Shown here in pieces: positions 32,953 through 41,549 of a stretch of 64,000 bases of DNA. The notes beneath the pieces are model-generated. The model saw nothing but the letters and a program-made list of their open reading frames with translations, ran no database searches and was not told where the DNA came from. The translations under genes and the position numbers were made by a program. Origin of the DNA: Metaruminococcus_A gallistercoris (GTDB taxonomy: Bacteria > Bacillota > Clostridia > Oscillospirales > Ruminococcaceae); the NCBI GenBank assembly GCA_904394975.1, contig CAJFNQ010000011.1, positions 62,001-126,000 of the forward strand, read 5' to 3'. How positions within the stretch are numbered: position 1 is the stretch's first letter; each line of letters begins with the position of its first letter.

Positions 32953-34164
32953 TCAAAACCTTCTAACGTTTCCGTCACGGGTCAACGGCAAATGATCTAT
33001 ATTTGACACAGCGGCCAAACGTTCCAGGAAATTCCTGTCATCCATCTGCTGAATTTCCAGAATCGTTACCCCCATATCCCTCGCACGCGCGGCGGTAAAC
33101 GGCGCGAGTTCGCTCACCCTGCTGGCAGTGACCAGAACCGGCTTTGCCAGCGCGCCGCCGAACCTGCGAGCCAGCATTTCAATCTCCGTCACCGCCAAAA
33201 CAGACGGCACGCCCATTTTGCAGGATACAAAAAGAGGCACGATTCCCTTAACTAAAATATCATCGATTTCATTTATGGTGTTATAGTTTTCTTTTTCACG
33301 GCCGTCCCAATCAATAATCACGCTGGTCTGCACATCGTCAAACAGGCCGCTGCTTTTGGCGGTATAATAAGTATAAAGTTCCAGCCAAACACCGGTGTCG
33401 CTGAGCAGCCGCTGATACATCTCATTTTTATAGCGGTAATGTACCCGGCCGTTTGTCATACGGTAATCCTGTATCACGCCGATTTCGGAAAGCCGTTTCA
33501 TAAAACGAGGCTGAGAATGGACCATATTTTTAAAATTGACCTGGATATGCACCGGGGCATGTACCTCCAGCTCTCCGGGACGCGCTGCCTGCTGAAAGTA
33601 AGCCGACTGTCTGCTCCACCCCTCCATATCCGCCGCAATCAGGCTCCAGACTGCTAAAACTTCCCGTTTCACCTGTGGATTTTCCAGTTCCGGCGTATAA
33701 TGCCCGTGTCGCAGATAAGCACCCCCGGCCAGTGTAAGCAAACTCTGCACCGTAAGCGCAGGGGCGGAAAAATCACCCAAACCGGTCTTCTTTCCAAGCG
33801 GAACAAGTTCCCCTGTGCGAACGTTGAAAAAAATCACCGGCATCTCCGCGCGCTCGCAAAGCTTACCTGCGGTGACCAACAGTAGGTCGGTGCCGCCGGT
33901 TACATCCACCACGCCATCCGGAAAACGCTCCGCTACCTGCAGAAAAGTGCGTTCAATCTGCTGCGTATCTTCCCCTCGCAACGGATAGAAAAAGAGTTTG
34001 GTTTTGAGTTGCTGCTGTTTGAAAAACAGCTTCAGATGTTCCTGCCGTTCACGGGTCATCAGGCGGCTGTCTCCCAGAAACACGACCTGCTCCGGACGGA
34101 ATGCCAAAGCCGCGTAGATATTTTCAATCGGTTCCTTATCATACAATTCGATTAATGTATTCAT
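32953..34164 (-). CDS. Orphan CARF-domain nuclease, Card1/Can2-like (DUF1887)
   Basis: A 403-residue protein. The ATG at 34164 is chosen because a promoter (34196-34224) lies directly upstream and excludes the longer frame. Residues 1-150 look like a CARF-type Rossmann domain: PEQVVFLGDS (24-33) and VVDVTGGTDLLLV (85-97), where TGGT is the ligand-loop motif. A winged-helix-like part (about 212-255) follows. The C-terminal PD-(D/E)xK-type domain shows VWLELYTYY (259-267), SVIIDWDG (281-288), NEID (298-301) and FVSCK (312-316). Card1/Can2 proteins are cyclic-oligoadenylate-activated nucleases of type III CRISPR systems. Here there is no cas gene or repeat array, and Ser314 stands where I would expect the acidic residue before the catalytic Lys. 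Nuclease activity is inferred. Confidence 0.82.
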   Translation of the reverse strand: MNTLIELYDKEPIENIYAALAFRPEQVVFLGDSRLMTRERQEHLKLFFKQQQLKTKLFFYPLRGEDTQQIERTFLQVAERFPDGVVDVTGGTDLLLVTAGKLCERAEMPVIFFNVRTGELVPLGKKTGLGDFSAPALTVQSLLTLAGGAYLRHGHYTPELENPQVKREVLAVWSLIAADMEGWSRQSAYFQQAARPGELEVHAPVHIQVNFKNMVHSQPRFMKRLSEIGVIQDYRMTNGRVHYRYKNEMYQRLLSDTGVWLELYTYYTAKSSGLFDDVQTSVIIDWDGREKENYNTINEIDDILVKGIVPLFVSCKMGVPSVLAVTEIEMLARRFGGALAKPVLVTASRVSELAPFTAARARDMGVTILEIQQMDDRNFLERLAAVSNIDHLPLTRDGNVRRF

Positions 34165-34195
34165 AAGCCGCCGCCTTTCTTTATTTCTCACTTTT

Positions 34196-34224
34196 ATTAT
34201 AACCTTTCTCACGCCTGCCTGCAA
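34196..34224 (-). promoter_or_regulatory. Promoter of the CARF-nuclease gene
   Basis: Minus strand TTGCAG (34219-34224), 17 bases, TATAAT (34196-34201). The start near 34188 gives a leader of about 24 bases with a purine-rich AAAGGCGGCGG ribosome binding site. Confidence 0.7.
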
Positions 34225-34392
34225 TTCGCCAAAAATGATTTGCCAAAAAACGAGGCAGTTTCACCAAAAACCGACAGAAAGATTCTGTAAAAGTGCTACC
34301 GGAAATCCCCCTTCCTGTTTCAGGAATTGTATGTTAGAATAAACGGTAATGCGGCCAAATTTCCGCAAACTCCAAATGAAAGCAGGGATTCT

Positions 34393-35781
34393 ATGACAGC
34401 GGCACTGCAAACAAAAGAAGAACGCCGTTCGTTTTATAAATCGGTCTTTTTTCTAGTGCTTCCCATGGCACTCCAGAACCTTATCAACGTCGCGGTCACA
34501 TCGGCAGACGTTATCATGCTCGGCAGCGTGGACGAAACGGTCCTTTCCGCTTCCTCTCTTGCGGGTCAGGTCCAGTTCGTGATGACTCTTATCTTCTTCG
34601 GTCTCACTTCGGGCGCGGCGGTACTCACCGCGCAGTACTGGGGCAAGGGCGACACCAACACCATTGAAAAGGTCATTGGCATTGCCATGCGCTTTTCGCT
34701 TATTGTCGGCGCACTGTTTACCGCCGCGGCACTGCTGTTCCCCGCCCAGCTCATGATGATCTTCACAAACGAACAGCCGGTCATCGACGAAGGGGCGAAG
34801 TACCTGCAGATCGTGAGCATTTCCTACCTCTTCACTTCGGTCACCATGGTTTACCTCAACATCATGCGCAGTGTGGAGCGGGTGGTCATTTCCACCATTG
34901 TGTACCTCTGTTCACTCATCTGCAACATTGTCATCAACAGCATTCTGATCTTCGGGCTGTTCGGCGCACCAAAGCTGGGCATTCAGGGCGCCGCCATCGG
35001 CACCGTCATCGCCCGCGCGCTGGAACTGACCATCACCCTCATCTACTCCCGCCGCAAAGAAAACCCCGTGCGACTCCGCTTTTCGTACATCTTTGTGCGC
35101 AACAAGCTGCTGTTTCTGGATTTTCTCCGTTTCTCCATCCCGGTCACGGCAAACGAACTGATGTGGGGGCTCGGCGTTTCGATGAACTCGGTCATCATCG
35201 GGCACCTGGGCAGTTCGGTGGTTGCCGCGAACTCGGTGGCACAGGTGACCCGCCAGCTTGCTACCGTAGTGGCATTCGGTATTGCAAACGCAACTGCGAT
35301 CATGGTGGGAAAAGCCATTGGTGCAGAACAATACGAGAAAGCAAAACTTTACGCCAAACGCTTTGTAAGGCTCACCCTCGTTTTCGGCGGGATCGGCTCT
35401 GTGGTCGTGCTGGGCGTGGCCCCCATCATCCCGCTGTTTATGAACCTCACCGCACAGGCGCAGGAATACCTGGTCATCATGATGGCGATCATGGCCTACT
35501 TTGTCTTCGCGCAGGCATATAATACAACAATGGTCGTTGGAATCTTCCGCGGAGGCGGAGACACCAAATTCGGTCTTGCACTGGATGTGCTCACCATGTG
35601 GGGCGGTTCCATCCTGTTCGGTTTTCTCTGCGCGTTCGTGTTTAACTGGAGCGTTCCATGGGTCTATGTGGTGCTGATGAGTGACGAGGTCATCAAGCTG
35701 CCCTTTACGACCTGGCGGTATAAAAGCCGCAAATGGCTGCGCAATGTTACCCGCGATTTCAGCGAAGAGCAGTCTTCTTAA
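34393..35781 (+). CDS. MATE family efflux transporter (first copy)
   Basis: A 462-residue membrane protein with about 12 helices in two halves. The ATG at 34393 (MTAALQTKEERR) has GCAGGGA upstream; an extended -10 TGTTAGAAT lies at about 34332. LPMALQNLINVAVTSADVIMLG and the repeat-half equivalent SIPVTANELMWGLGVSMNSVIIG mark the MATE fold. It would export cationic drugs or metabolites by sodium or proton exchange. It stands alone, divergent from the CARF-nuclease gene, with no regulator beside it. Confidence 0.92.
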   Translation: MTAALQTKEERRSFYKSVFFLVLPMALQNLINVAVTSADVIMLGSVDETVLSASSLAGQVQFVMTLIFFGLTSGAAVLTAQYWGKGDTNTIEKVIGIAMRFSLIVGALFTAAALLFPAQLMMIFTNEQPVIDEGAKYLQIVSISYLFTSVTMVYLNIMRSVERVVISTIVYLCSLICNIVINSILIFGLFGAPKLGIQGAAIGTVIARALELTITLIYSRRKENPVRLRFSYIFVRNKLLFLDFLRFSIPVTANELMWGLGVSMNSVIIGHLGSSVVAANSVAQVTRQLATVVAFGIANATAIMVGKAIGAEQYEKAKLYAKRFVRLTLVFGGIGSVVVLGVAPIIPLFMNLTAQAQEYLVIMMAIMAYFVFAQAYNTTMVVGIFRGGGDTKFGLALDVLTMWGGSILFGFLCAFVFNWSVPWVYVVLMSDEVIKLPFTTWRYKSRKWLRNVTRDFSEEQSS

Positions 35782-35792
35782 AAACGCATTTC

Positions 35793-35829
35793 AAACGCCC
35801 GGGTTTTCGTCTGAAAACTCGGGCGTTTT
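35793..35829 (+). terminator. Terminator of the first MATE gene
   Basis: Stem AAACGCCCGGGTTTTC with GAAAACTCGGGCGTTTT (one wobble), followed by TTTTCC. Confidence 0.85.
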
Positions 35830-35856
35830 CCGCAGAACAAAGTTTTTTTATCAGGC

Positions 35857-35885
35857 TTGCCTCAAATGAGAAAATCGCCTACAAT
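35857..35885 (+). promoter_or_regulatory. Promoter of the larA-glycerate kinase operon
   Basis: TTGCCT (35857-35862), 17 bases, TACAAT (35880-35885), about 50 bases before the larA-like ATG. Confidence 0.6.
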
Positions 35886-35943
35886 AAAAGAAAAGATCAA
35901 ACGCTTTATCCCGTTTATTCATCCAACAAAAGGAGTATTGAAC

Positions 35944-37233
35944 ATGAAACAGATCGACCTGCCTTACGGGAACAGCAGCCTTGCGCTGCAGCTTGACGAA
36001 CGATACCTTGCCGGGGTGCTCTACTCCGGCCTGCACGGTTACCAGCCTTCGGCGGACGAAGCCACGCTCATCGAACAGGCGCTCGCTGAGCCGACCGGCA
36101 GCAAGCCGCTGTGCGAGCTCGCCCGCGGCAAACAGAACGTCGTCATTATCGCGAGCGACCACACCCGCCCGGTCCCCAGCAAACTTATTCTGCCGCCCAT
36201 GCTGCGGGAGATCCGCCGGGGGAACCCGCAGGCGAAGATTACCATTCTGGTCGCGACCGGCTGCCACCGGGATATGACCGAAGAGGAAAAGCTCCGGAAA
36301 TTCGGTGAGGAGATCTTCCAAAACGAAACCATATTGGTGCACAACTGTGACGATGCAGACAACCTCGTCTCGCTTGGCAAACTGCCTTCGGGCGGAGAAC
36401 TGGTCGTCAACAAGCTGGCGTATGAAGCCGACCTTCTGGTTGCGGAAGGGTTTATTGAACCCCACTTTTTTGCAGGATTCTCGGGCGGGCGCAAAAGCGT
36501 CCTGCCGGGCATTGCGGGGCGCAAAACCGTGGTTGCCAACCACTGCGCGGCGTTTATCGACCACCCGGCCGCCCGCACCGGCATTCTGGAAGGGAACCCC
36601 ATCCACAAAGACATGCTGTATGCCGCGCGCCGCTGTGGTCTGGCGTTCATCTGCAACGTGGTGCTTGACCCCGAAAAGCGGGTCATCTTCGCGGTGGCGG
36701 GCGATTCGGAAGCCGCACATAAAAAAGGGACCGATTTTCTCTCCTCCCTCTGCCGGGTGGATGCGGTTCCGGCGGATATTGTCATCTCCACAAACGGAGG
36801 CTACCCGCTCGACCAGAACATCTACCAGGCAGTAAAAGGCATGACCGCCGCGGAGGCGACCGTCCGTCCAGGAGGGGTCATTCTCATGCTCGCGAAGTCG
36901 AACGACGGGCACGGCGCCCAGGTGTTCTATGACACGCTGGCGCAAGAACCCTCCATTGAACGGATGCTCGCCCGGTTCCGCGCCACACCAGCGGAAGAGA
37001 CCATCCCCGACCAGTGGCAGGCGCAGATCTTCGGCCGGGTGTTACAGCGCGCCCATGTACTGTACCTGTCCGACGCGCCGGACGAGATGGTACAGGCGCT
37101 GCATATGCAGCCGGTCCACTCGCTGGAAGAGGGGCTGGAAACCGCCCGCAAACTGCTTGGCAAGCCAGACGCGACCGTCACGGTGATCCCGGACGGGGTC
37201 TCGGTCATGGTCACAGAGGAGGAAAGCCGATGA
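35944..37233 (+). CDS. larA: LarA-family nickel-dependent 2-hydroxyacid racemase
   Basis: A 429-residue enzyme from the ATG at 35944 (AGGAG upstream). Key residues match L. plantarum lactate racemase even in numbering: Asp72 and Arg75 in SDHTRPVP, His108 in ATGCHRD, His174 in IEPHFFAG, Lys184 in GGRKSVLPG (the lysine that holds the nickel-pincer cofactor), His200, and Gln295/Lys298 in NIYQAVKG. It should therefore be an active nickel-pincer racemase. The cofactor genes larB, larC and larE are not in the window. It overlaps the glycerate kinase gene by four bases, so the substrate may be glycerate or another short hydroxyacid rather than lactate; that is inference. Confidence 0.88.
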   Translation: MKQIDLPYGNSSLALQLDERYLAGVLYSGLHGYQPSADEATLIEQALAEPTGSKPLCELARGKQNVVIIASDHTRPVPSKLILPPMLREIRRGNPQAKITILVATGCHRDMTEEEKLRKFGEEIFQNETILVHNCDDADNLVSLGKLPSGGELVVNKLAYEADLLVAEGFIEPHFFAGFSGGRKSVLPGIAGRKTVVANHCAAFIDHPAARTGILEGNPIHKDMLYAARRCGLAFICNVVLDPEKRVIFAVAGDSEAAHKKGTDFLSSLCRVDAVPADIVISTNGGYPLDQNIYQAVKGMTAAEATVRPGGVILMLAKSNDGHGAQVFYDTLAQEPSIERMLARFRATPAEETIPDQWQAQIFGRVLQRAHVLYLSDAPDEMVQALHMQPVHSLEEGLETARKLLGKPDATVTVIPDGVSVMVTEEESR

Positions 37234-38372
37234 AAAAAGCCATTCTGGTGCCGGATTCCTTTAAAGGCACCCTCAGCTCGGAGGAGATCTGCTCCATCAT
37301 GTCCGGCGTGATTCGGCGGTTTTACCCCGACTGCGAGATCATCTCCATTCCTGTGGCAGACGGCGGCGAAGGAAGCGTAGACTGTTTTCTGACCGCGCTG
37401 TCCGGCGAAAAAGTACCCCTCACCGTTTCCGGACCGTATTTTGAACCGGTCCCCGCCTTTTACGGGCTGATTGACAACGGCACGACCGCCGTGATCGAGA
37501 TGGCGGCCTGCGCCGGTCTGCCTCTGGTGGAGGAACGAAAAGACCCCTCCAAAACAACCACCTATGGAGTCGGAGAACTGATTCTCGACGCCGCGCGCAG
37601 AGGCTGTCGTAAAATTATCCTGGGACTGGGCGGCTCCTGCACCAACGACGGGGGAACCGGAGCCGCGGCGGCCGCCGGGGTGCGGCTTTACAACGCGGCG
37701 GGTGAGGAGTTCATCCCGGTGGGCGGCACCCTTTGCGAGATCGCCCGCATCGACCCTTCCGGGCTCGCGCCCGAACTGCGCGGGGTGGAGATCACCGCCA
37801 TGTGCGACATTGACAATCCCCTGTTCGGCCCCACCGGCGCGGCGTATATCTTCGGCCCGCAGAAGGGCGCGGATGAGCAGATGGTCCGCTTATTGGACGA
37901 CGGCCTGCGCCATCTGTCCGACTGTATAACAAAGGACCGCGGACTTTCACTCGCCGAACTGCCGGGCGCAGGAGCGGCGGGAGCCATGGGCGCCGGCATG
38001 GTTGCCTTTTTCGGGGCAAAACTGCAGATGGGCATCCAGACGGTGCTGGACACCGTCCGCTTTGACGAGCTGTTAAACGGCGCGGATGTTGTTTTCACCG
38101 GTGAGGGCAAACTGGACAGCCAGAGCCTGCGCGGCAAGGTGGTCATCGGCGTCTCCCGGCGGGCGAAACAGGCAGGTGTCCCGGTCGTCGTCGTCGCAGG
38201 CGGCGTGGACGAAGGAACCGACCAAGCCTACGATCTGGGCGTTTCGGCGGCCTTTTCCATTAACCGGCTCCCGCAGGATTTTTCGGTCAGTCGCCATCAC
38301 AGCCGGGAAAACATGACCTTTGCTATGGAAAACATCCTCCGCCTCTGGAAAACAGCGGAACAGTCCCGCTGA
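37230..38372 (+). CDS. glxK: Glycerate kinase
   Basis: A 380-residue kinase of the GK-I (GlxK/GarK) family that phosphorylates D-glycerate to 2-phosphoglycerate. The start MKKAILVPDSFKGTLSSEE (GAGGAAAG upstream) carries the family phosphate motif PDSFKG; DGGEGSVDC, LGLGGSCTNDGGTG and GEGKLDSQSLRGK are further signatures. It overlaps the larA-like stop as ATGA, a sign of translational coupling. The pairing suggests that the racemase supplies the correct glycerate enantiomer or that both serve sugar-acid breakdown. Confidence 0.93.
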   Translation: MKKAILVPDSFKGTLSSEEICSIMSGVIRRFYPDCEIISIPVADGGEGSVDCFLTALSGEKVPLTVSGPYFEPVPAFYGLIDNGTTAVIEMAACAGLPLVEERKDPSKTTTYGVGELILDAARRGCRKIILGLGGSCTNDGGTGAAAAAGVRLYNAAGEEFIPVGGTLCEIARIDPSGLAPELRGVEITAMCDIDNPLFGPTGAAYIFGPQKGADEQMVRLLDDGLRHLSDCITKDRGLSLAELPGAGAAGAMGAGMVAFFGAKLQMGIQTVLDTVRFDELLNGADVVFTGEGKLDSQSLRGKVVIGVSRRAKQAGVPVVVVAGGVDEGTDQAYDLGVSAAFSINRLPQDFSVSRHHSRENMTFAMENILRLWKTAEQSR

Positions 38373-38406
38373 CCCACACAATTCGATTGTTGAAAGGAAG
38401 AACGAT

Positions 38407-38760
38407 ATGTCCGTTTTATTCGTCTGTTACCCCAAATGCACCACCTGCCAGAAGGCGCTCAAATGGCTGGATGCACACGGTGTGGATGTCACGGTGCGGG
38501 ACATCAAACAGCAAAACCCCACCGAAGAGGAGCTTCGTGACTGGCACCGCAAAAGCGGCCTGCCGCTCAAACGGTTTTTCAACACCTCCGGCCTGCTTTA
38601 TAAATCGATGGGCCTTTCCAAAAAACTGCCGGAGCTTTCCGAAGGGGAACAGTTCAATCTGCTCGCTTCCGACGGCATGCTCGTCAAACGCCCGATCGTG
38701 GTGAGCGGCGATACCGTCCTAGTCGGGTTTAAGGAAGCCGACTGGGAAGCGCTTTTATAA
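38407..38760 (+). CDS. ArsC/Spx family protein
   Basis: A 117-residue thioredoxin-fold protein starting at the ATG at 38407 behind AAAGGAAG. The N-terminal YPKCTTCQKALKWLD has a CxxC at residues 11-14; IKQQNPTEEELRDW and LVKRPIVV are typical of the arsenate reductase/Spx/YffB group. It could be an oxidoreductase or an RNA polymerase-binding Spx paralogue. No arsenic genes are adjacent, so arsenate reduction is not supported by context. It lies 34 bases after the glycerate kinase gene and before a strong terminator. Confidence 0.88.
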   Translation: MSVLFVCYPKCTTCQKALKWLDAHGVDVTVRDIKQQNPTEEELRDWHRKSGLPLKRFFNTSGLLYKSMGLSKKLPELSEGEQFNLLASDGMLVKRPIVVSGDTVLVGFKEADWEALL

Positions 38761-38767
38761 ATCACAC

Positions 38768-38806
38768 AAAAAGAGTCCGGAGCTGATTTGCGCGCCGGAC
38801 TCTTTT
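38768..38806 (+). terminator. Terminator of the larA-glxK-arsC-like operon
   Basis: Stem AAAAGAGTCCGG/CCGGACTCTTTT followed by CTATTT. Confidence 0.88.
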
Positions 38807-38860
38807 CTATTTCATTACCCGCATGGAGTAGAACAGCCCATCTTTCCCCGGCTGACACGC

Positions 38861-38900
38861 AAAACGCGGCGTCCCCTTTTTGAGAGAACGCCGCGTTTTT
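38861..38900 (-). terminator. Terminator of the 42-residue protein gene
   Basis: Stem AAAACGCGGCGT/ACGCCGCGTTTT; on the minus strand it begins about 14 bases past the small gene stop and is followed by TTTTGC. Confidence 0.75.
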
Positions 38901-38913
38901 ATATCACCCGCAG

Positions 38914-39042
38914 TCACGCCGCGAAATATTCCTTAAGTTCTTCCAGTGCTTCCTGCATGGTGTCGGCGGAAAACTCAAATCCGCCGTTCGGATTGTAGAC
39001 CTCGATATGCCCGTTTACGACCTGAAGACGATAATCCATCAT
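38914..39042 (-). CDS. Small 42-residue protein
   Basis: A short reading frame encoding 42 residues beginning MMDYRLQVVNGHIEVYNPNG and ending in ALEELKEYFAA. It has a ribosome binding site (AAGGGGTGG, seven to eight bases before the ATG) and a strong terminator downstream, so it looks like a real monocistronic gene. The predicted fold is a short beta hairpin followed by an acidic amphipathic helix. I do not recognise a family. The second ATG (39039) may be the true start. Confidence 0.6.
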   Translation of the reverse strand: MMDYRLQVVNGHIEVYNPNGGFEFSADTMQEALEELKEYFAA

Positions 39043-39219
39043 AACAGCCACCCCTTTTTCATCACATTCCTTTTGAGGATGGCTTCAGTATAGCAAACGA
39101 GCTGTCCAATAAACAGGACAGTTCTCGCTTAAAGCAAACACAAAGCGGGAGAAAAACAGTTTTTTTCCAAAAACCAAACCCGGCGCACGGAACATTCCGC
39201 ACGCCGGGTTTTCGGCTGT

Positions 39220-39825
39220 TTAGTTGTGATTTTCCACCCGCTTGAGCAGTTCGGGCAGAAACAGGGTCTCAAACTCTTCCGCGTGGCGGCACCATTGGTG
39301 CGGGGCCGTCTGTTCCACAGAGGTTTCATCTTCCGGGGAAGCGTAAACAGGCGTTTCCCCTTCCAGTCCGCAGTGGGATGCGCGCAGACGCTCGAGCGGA
39401 ACACAGACCATCCGCTCTACCTCCTCGCCTGGATGGAACACAGGGCGGTCGATAAGGCAAAGGAACACCTCGCACAGTTCGCGGTCGTCAAACCCGCCGA
39501 ACCGGATATCCTCGCGAAAGTGGCCGAGGTAGCACAGGTCGTCTGCCTTAAGGCTCAGCCCAACTTCCTCCCATATTTCCCTTAAGACCGATTCACGGTA
39601 GTCCTCCCCGGCAGAAACATGCCCGCCGGTCGCGATATCGTAAAACAGCGGAAAATCCGCCTTGTCTTTCGCCCGCTGCTGGAACCAGACCCACAGCTTT
39701 CCTTCCCTGCGGGAGACGAACCAGACATGCACCACCCGGTGCAGCGCGCCGGTGGCGTGCGCCTGTTCTCTGGGGATGACCCCAACCGGTTCAAACGCAT
39801 CATTGAGTACATCAAGGTATTCCAC
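39220..39825 (-). CDS. Nudix hydrolase
   Basis: A 201-residue protein from a GTG at 39825, chosen because GGAGG lies eight bases upstream; an ATG 13 codons earlier lacks such a site and would overlap the previous gene. The Nudix box reads GGHVSAGEDYRESVLREI followed by WEEVGL (about residues 61-84). The N-terminal EYLDVLNDAFEPVGVIPRE and the HRVVHVWF segment resemble the YfcD/IPP-isomerase-like Nudix subgroup, whose substrates are poorly known. It follows the serine hydrolase gene by about 26 bases and is probably cotranscribed. Confidence 0.88.
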   Translation of the reverse strand: MEYLDVLNDAFEPVGVIPREQAHATGALHRVVHVWFVSRREGKLWVWFQQRAKDKADFPLFYDIATGGHVSAGEDYRESVLREIWEEVGLSLKADDLCYLGHFREDIRFGGFDDRELCEVFLCLIDRPVFHPGEEVERMVCVPLERLRASHCGLEGETPVYASPEDETSVEQTAPHQWCRHAEEFETLFLPELLKRVENHN

Positions 39826-39851
39826 AAACGATTCCTCCAAACAACAGGTTG

Positions 39852-41357
39852 TTAAAAACGGCATTCCGCCGAAACATTCCCGCCATCCCCGGCCGTCTCT
39901 TCCGCGCCGGTGACCGGCCGGCCAAAGTACACCCGGTCGATAAGCTGGAACCCGGTCTTCCGCTGATGGCGCAGGGTGAAACCGAACCCGTCAAACGAAA
40001 AGGTGAGCAGGTCGGTAAACGGGGTGCAGGGATAATTGATAAAAAGCGTGAACCGGTCGGGCGATTCCCACCCGCCGGAGCAGGCGACCCGGTCATCCAT
40101 CGGGGCGGCAGCGTGAAAATCAAGGTTTTTCACGCCGTCAAGCTGTCCGTCCGCCCAACAGCCGCAGGGAGCCGGCAAAACCGACTGCTTGCCCCGGACG
40201 GTAAAACGCACCCTCATCTCCTCTTCTGGCAGGAAAGAAACGGTGTCGATTCCCAAAAGATTATCCGAAAGACGGTACTCGCAGGCGGCATACAGCGCCT
40301 CTTTTTCCGAGTGAGCGGCACCGCGCGGCATGGGGAGGGTGACACCCGCCGCAAAACCGGAAAGCTCCCGTTCGGTTTTCTCCGCGTCACCGGAAGCGGG
40401 GCGGTCAACCCCGGGAAGCAGAATCTCCCACAGAGCGGTCAGGACCGGCTGGGTGTCCTGCGCGCCGGAGGTCACCGCAATCACCATATCCCGCTTCGGA
40501 AGAACGATGCAAAACTGCGCGAACGCCCCCGCCGCACGGTAAGAGCCCTCCGGCTGACAGCGCCAGAACTGGTAGCCGTACCCCTGCCTGCTGTCAATGT
40601 TGGGGTGTGCGGTAAACTCCATCTGTTTGGCGGTCGCCTCGTCAATCCAGTGCGGGTCGAGCAGCTGTTTGCCGCCGTAAGCGCCGCGGCGAAGCAGGAA
40701 TACGCCAAATTTCGCAATATCCTCGGTGCATAGATTAAAACCATATCCACCGGCGGAGACCCCCTCCGGGCTTTCCTCCCACCAGTGCTCACCAAATCCG
40801 AGCGGTTCAAACAGCCGCGGGGCAAGGTATTCCTCCACCGTCATTCCCACCGCTTTCTGGACGGCGGCGGAAAGCATATAACTTCCGGCGGTGTTGTAGA
40901 GGTAATGGCTTCCCGGTTCCTTTTCAATGTAGGAGGAAAGGAACTGGAACGCCCATGTTTTTCCGTCCGGATTTTTGAGCTTCGGCTCCACCACATGGCC
41001 AGTCGCCATACGGAGGGTGTCGCGGATGGTGAGCTGTTTCATGTAGCCGCACGGTTCTGCATCCTGCGGAAGCTCATCCGGGAAATAATCGATGAGGCGG
41101 TCAGAAAGAGACACCTTCCCTTCCTGCACGGCAAATCCCACCGCGGTAGAGGTAAAACTTTTGCTCATGGAAAACAGGGCGTTTAAATAAGACGGGCGGT
41201 AAGGAGCCCACCACGCTTCGGCAACAACTTGGTCGTGCCGGAGAATCATGATGGAATGAACGCCGGTCTGGTGTTTGTCATAATAACGCAGCAGGTCGAG
41301 CACGGCCTGCGGGTCAATGTTTTGTTTGGATGGTGTGGAGCGTTTCAGGTACTGCAT
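39852..41357 (-). CDS. Beta-lactamase-fold serine hydrolase
   Basis: A 501-residue protein of the class C beta-lactamase/esterase (PBP-like) superfamily, starting at the ATG at 41357 behind AGGAGGAC. The nucleophile motif SMSK is at residues 63-66, and LYNTAGSYM supplies the Tyr of the second motif. A C-terminal beta-rich extension (about 330-500) follows. There is no signal peptide, so it is probably a cytoplasmic esterase or peptidase rather than a penicillinase. Substrate unknown. A Nudix gene follows in the same direction. Confidence 0.87.
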   Translation of the reverse strand: MQYLKRSTPSKQNIDPQAVLDLLRYYDKHQTGVHSIMILRHDQVVAEAWWAPYRPSYLNALFSMSKSFTSTAVGFAVQEGKVSLSDRLIDYFPDELPQDAEPCGYMKQLTIRDTLRMATGHVVEPKLKNPDGKTWAFQFLSSYIEKEPGSHYLYNTAGSYMLSAAVQKAVGMTVEEYLAPRLFEPLGFGEHWWEESPEGVSAGGYGFNLCTEDIAKFGVFLLRRGAYGGKQLLDPHWIDEATAKQMEFTAHPNIDSRQGYGYQFWRCQPEGSYRAAGAFAQFCIVLPKRDMVIAVTSGAQDTQPVLTALWEILLPGVDRPASGDAEKTERELSGFAAGVTLPMPRGAAHSEKEALYAACEYRLSDNLLGIDTVSFLPEEEMRVRFTVRGKQSVLPAPCGCWADGQLDGVKNLDFHAAAPMDDRVACSGGWESPDRFTLFINYPCTPFTDLLTFSFDGFGFTLRHQRKTGFQLIDRVYFGRPVTGAEETAGDGGNVSAECRF

Positions 41358-41485
41358 GGATGGGTCCTCCTTTTTGCGTTTTGTCTTTTCTTCAGTATAA
41401 CACACCTGGATGGGAAATGCGACCGTGAGAAAGCTGTCGTATCCGGATTTTCATTCGGTTGGTATATGCCCCAACCGCAAAACAA

Positions 41486-41514
41486 TTTACAGAAAAAAAG
41501 CAGCGTGCTATACT
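41486..41514 (+). promoter_or_regulatory. Promoter of the GNAT gene
   Basis: TTTACA (41486-41491), 17 bases, TATACT (41509-41514) with extended TG, about 35 bases before the ATG. Confidence 0.7.
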
Positions 41515-41549
41515 AAAAAATAGAATCAAACGAAATGGAGTGGAATACC

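Noticed and set aside
32953..35781. CRISPR array or cas genes near the CARF-nuclease
   Set aside because: No regularly spaced direct repeats and no cas-like proteins were seen anywhere in the window.
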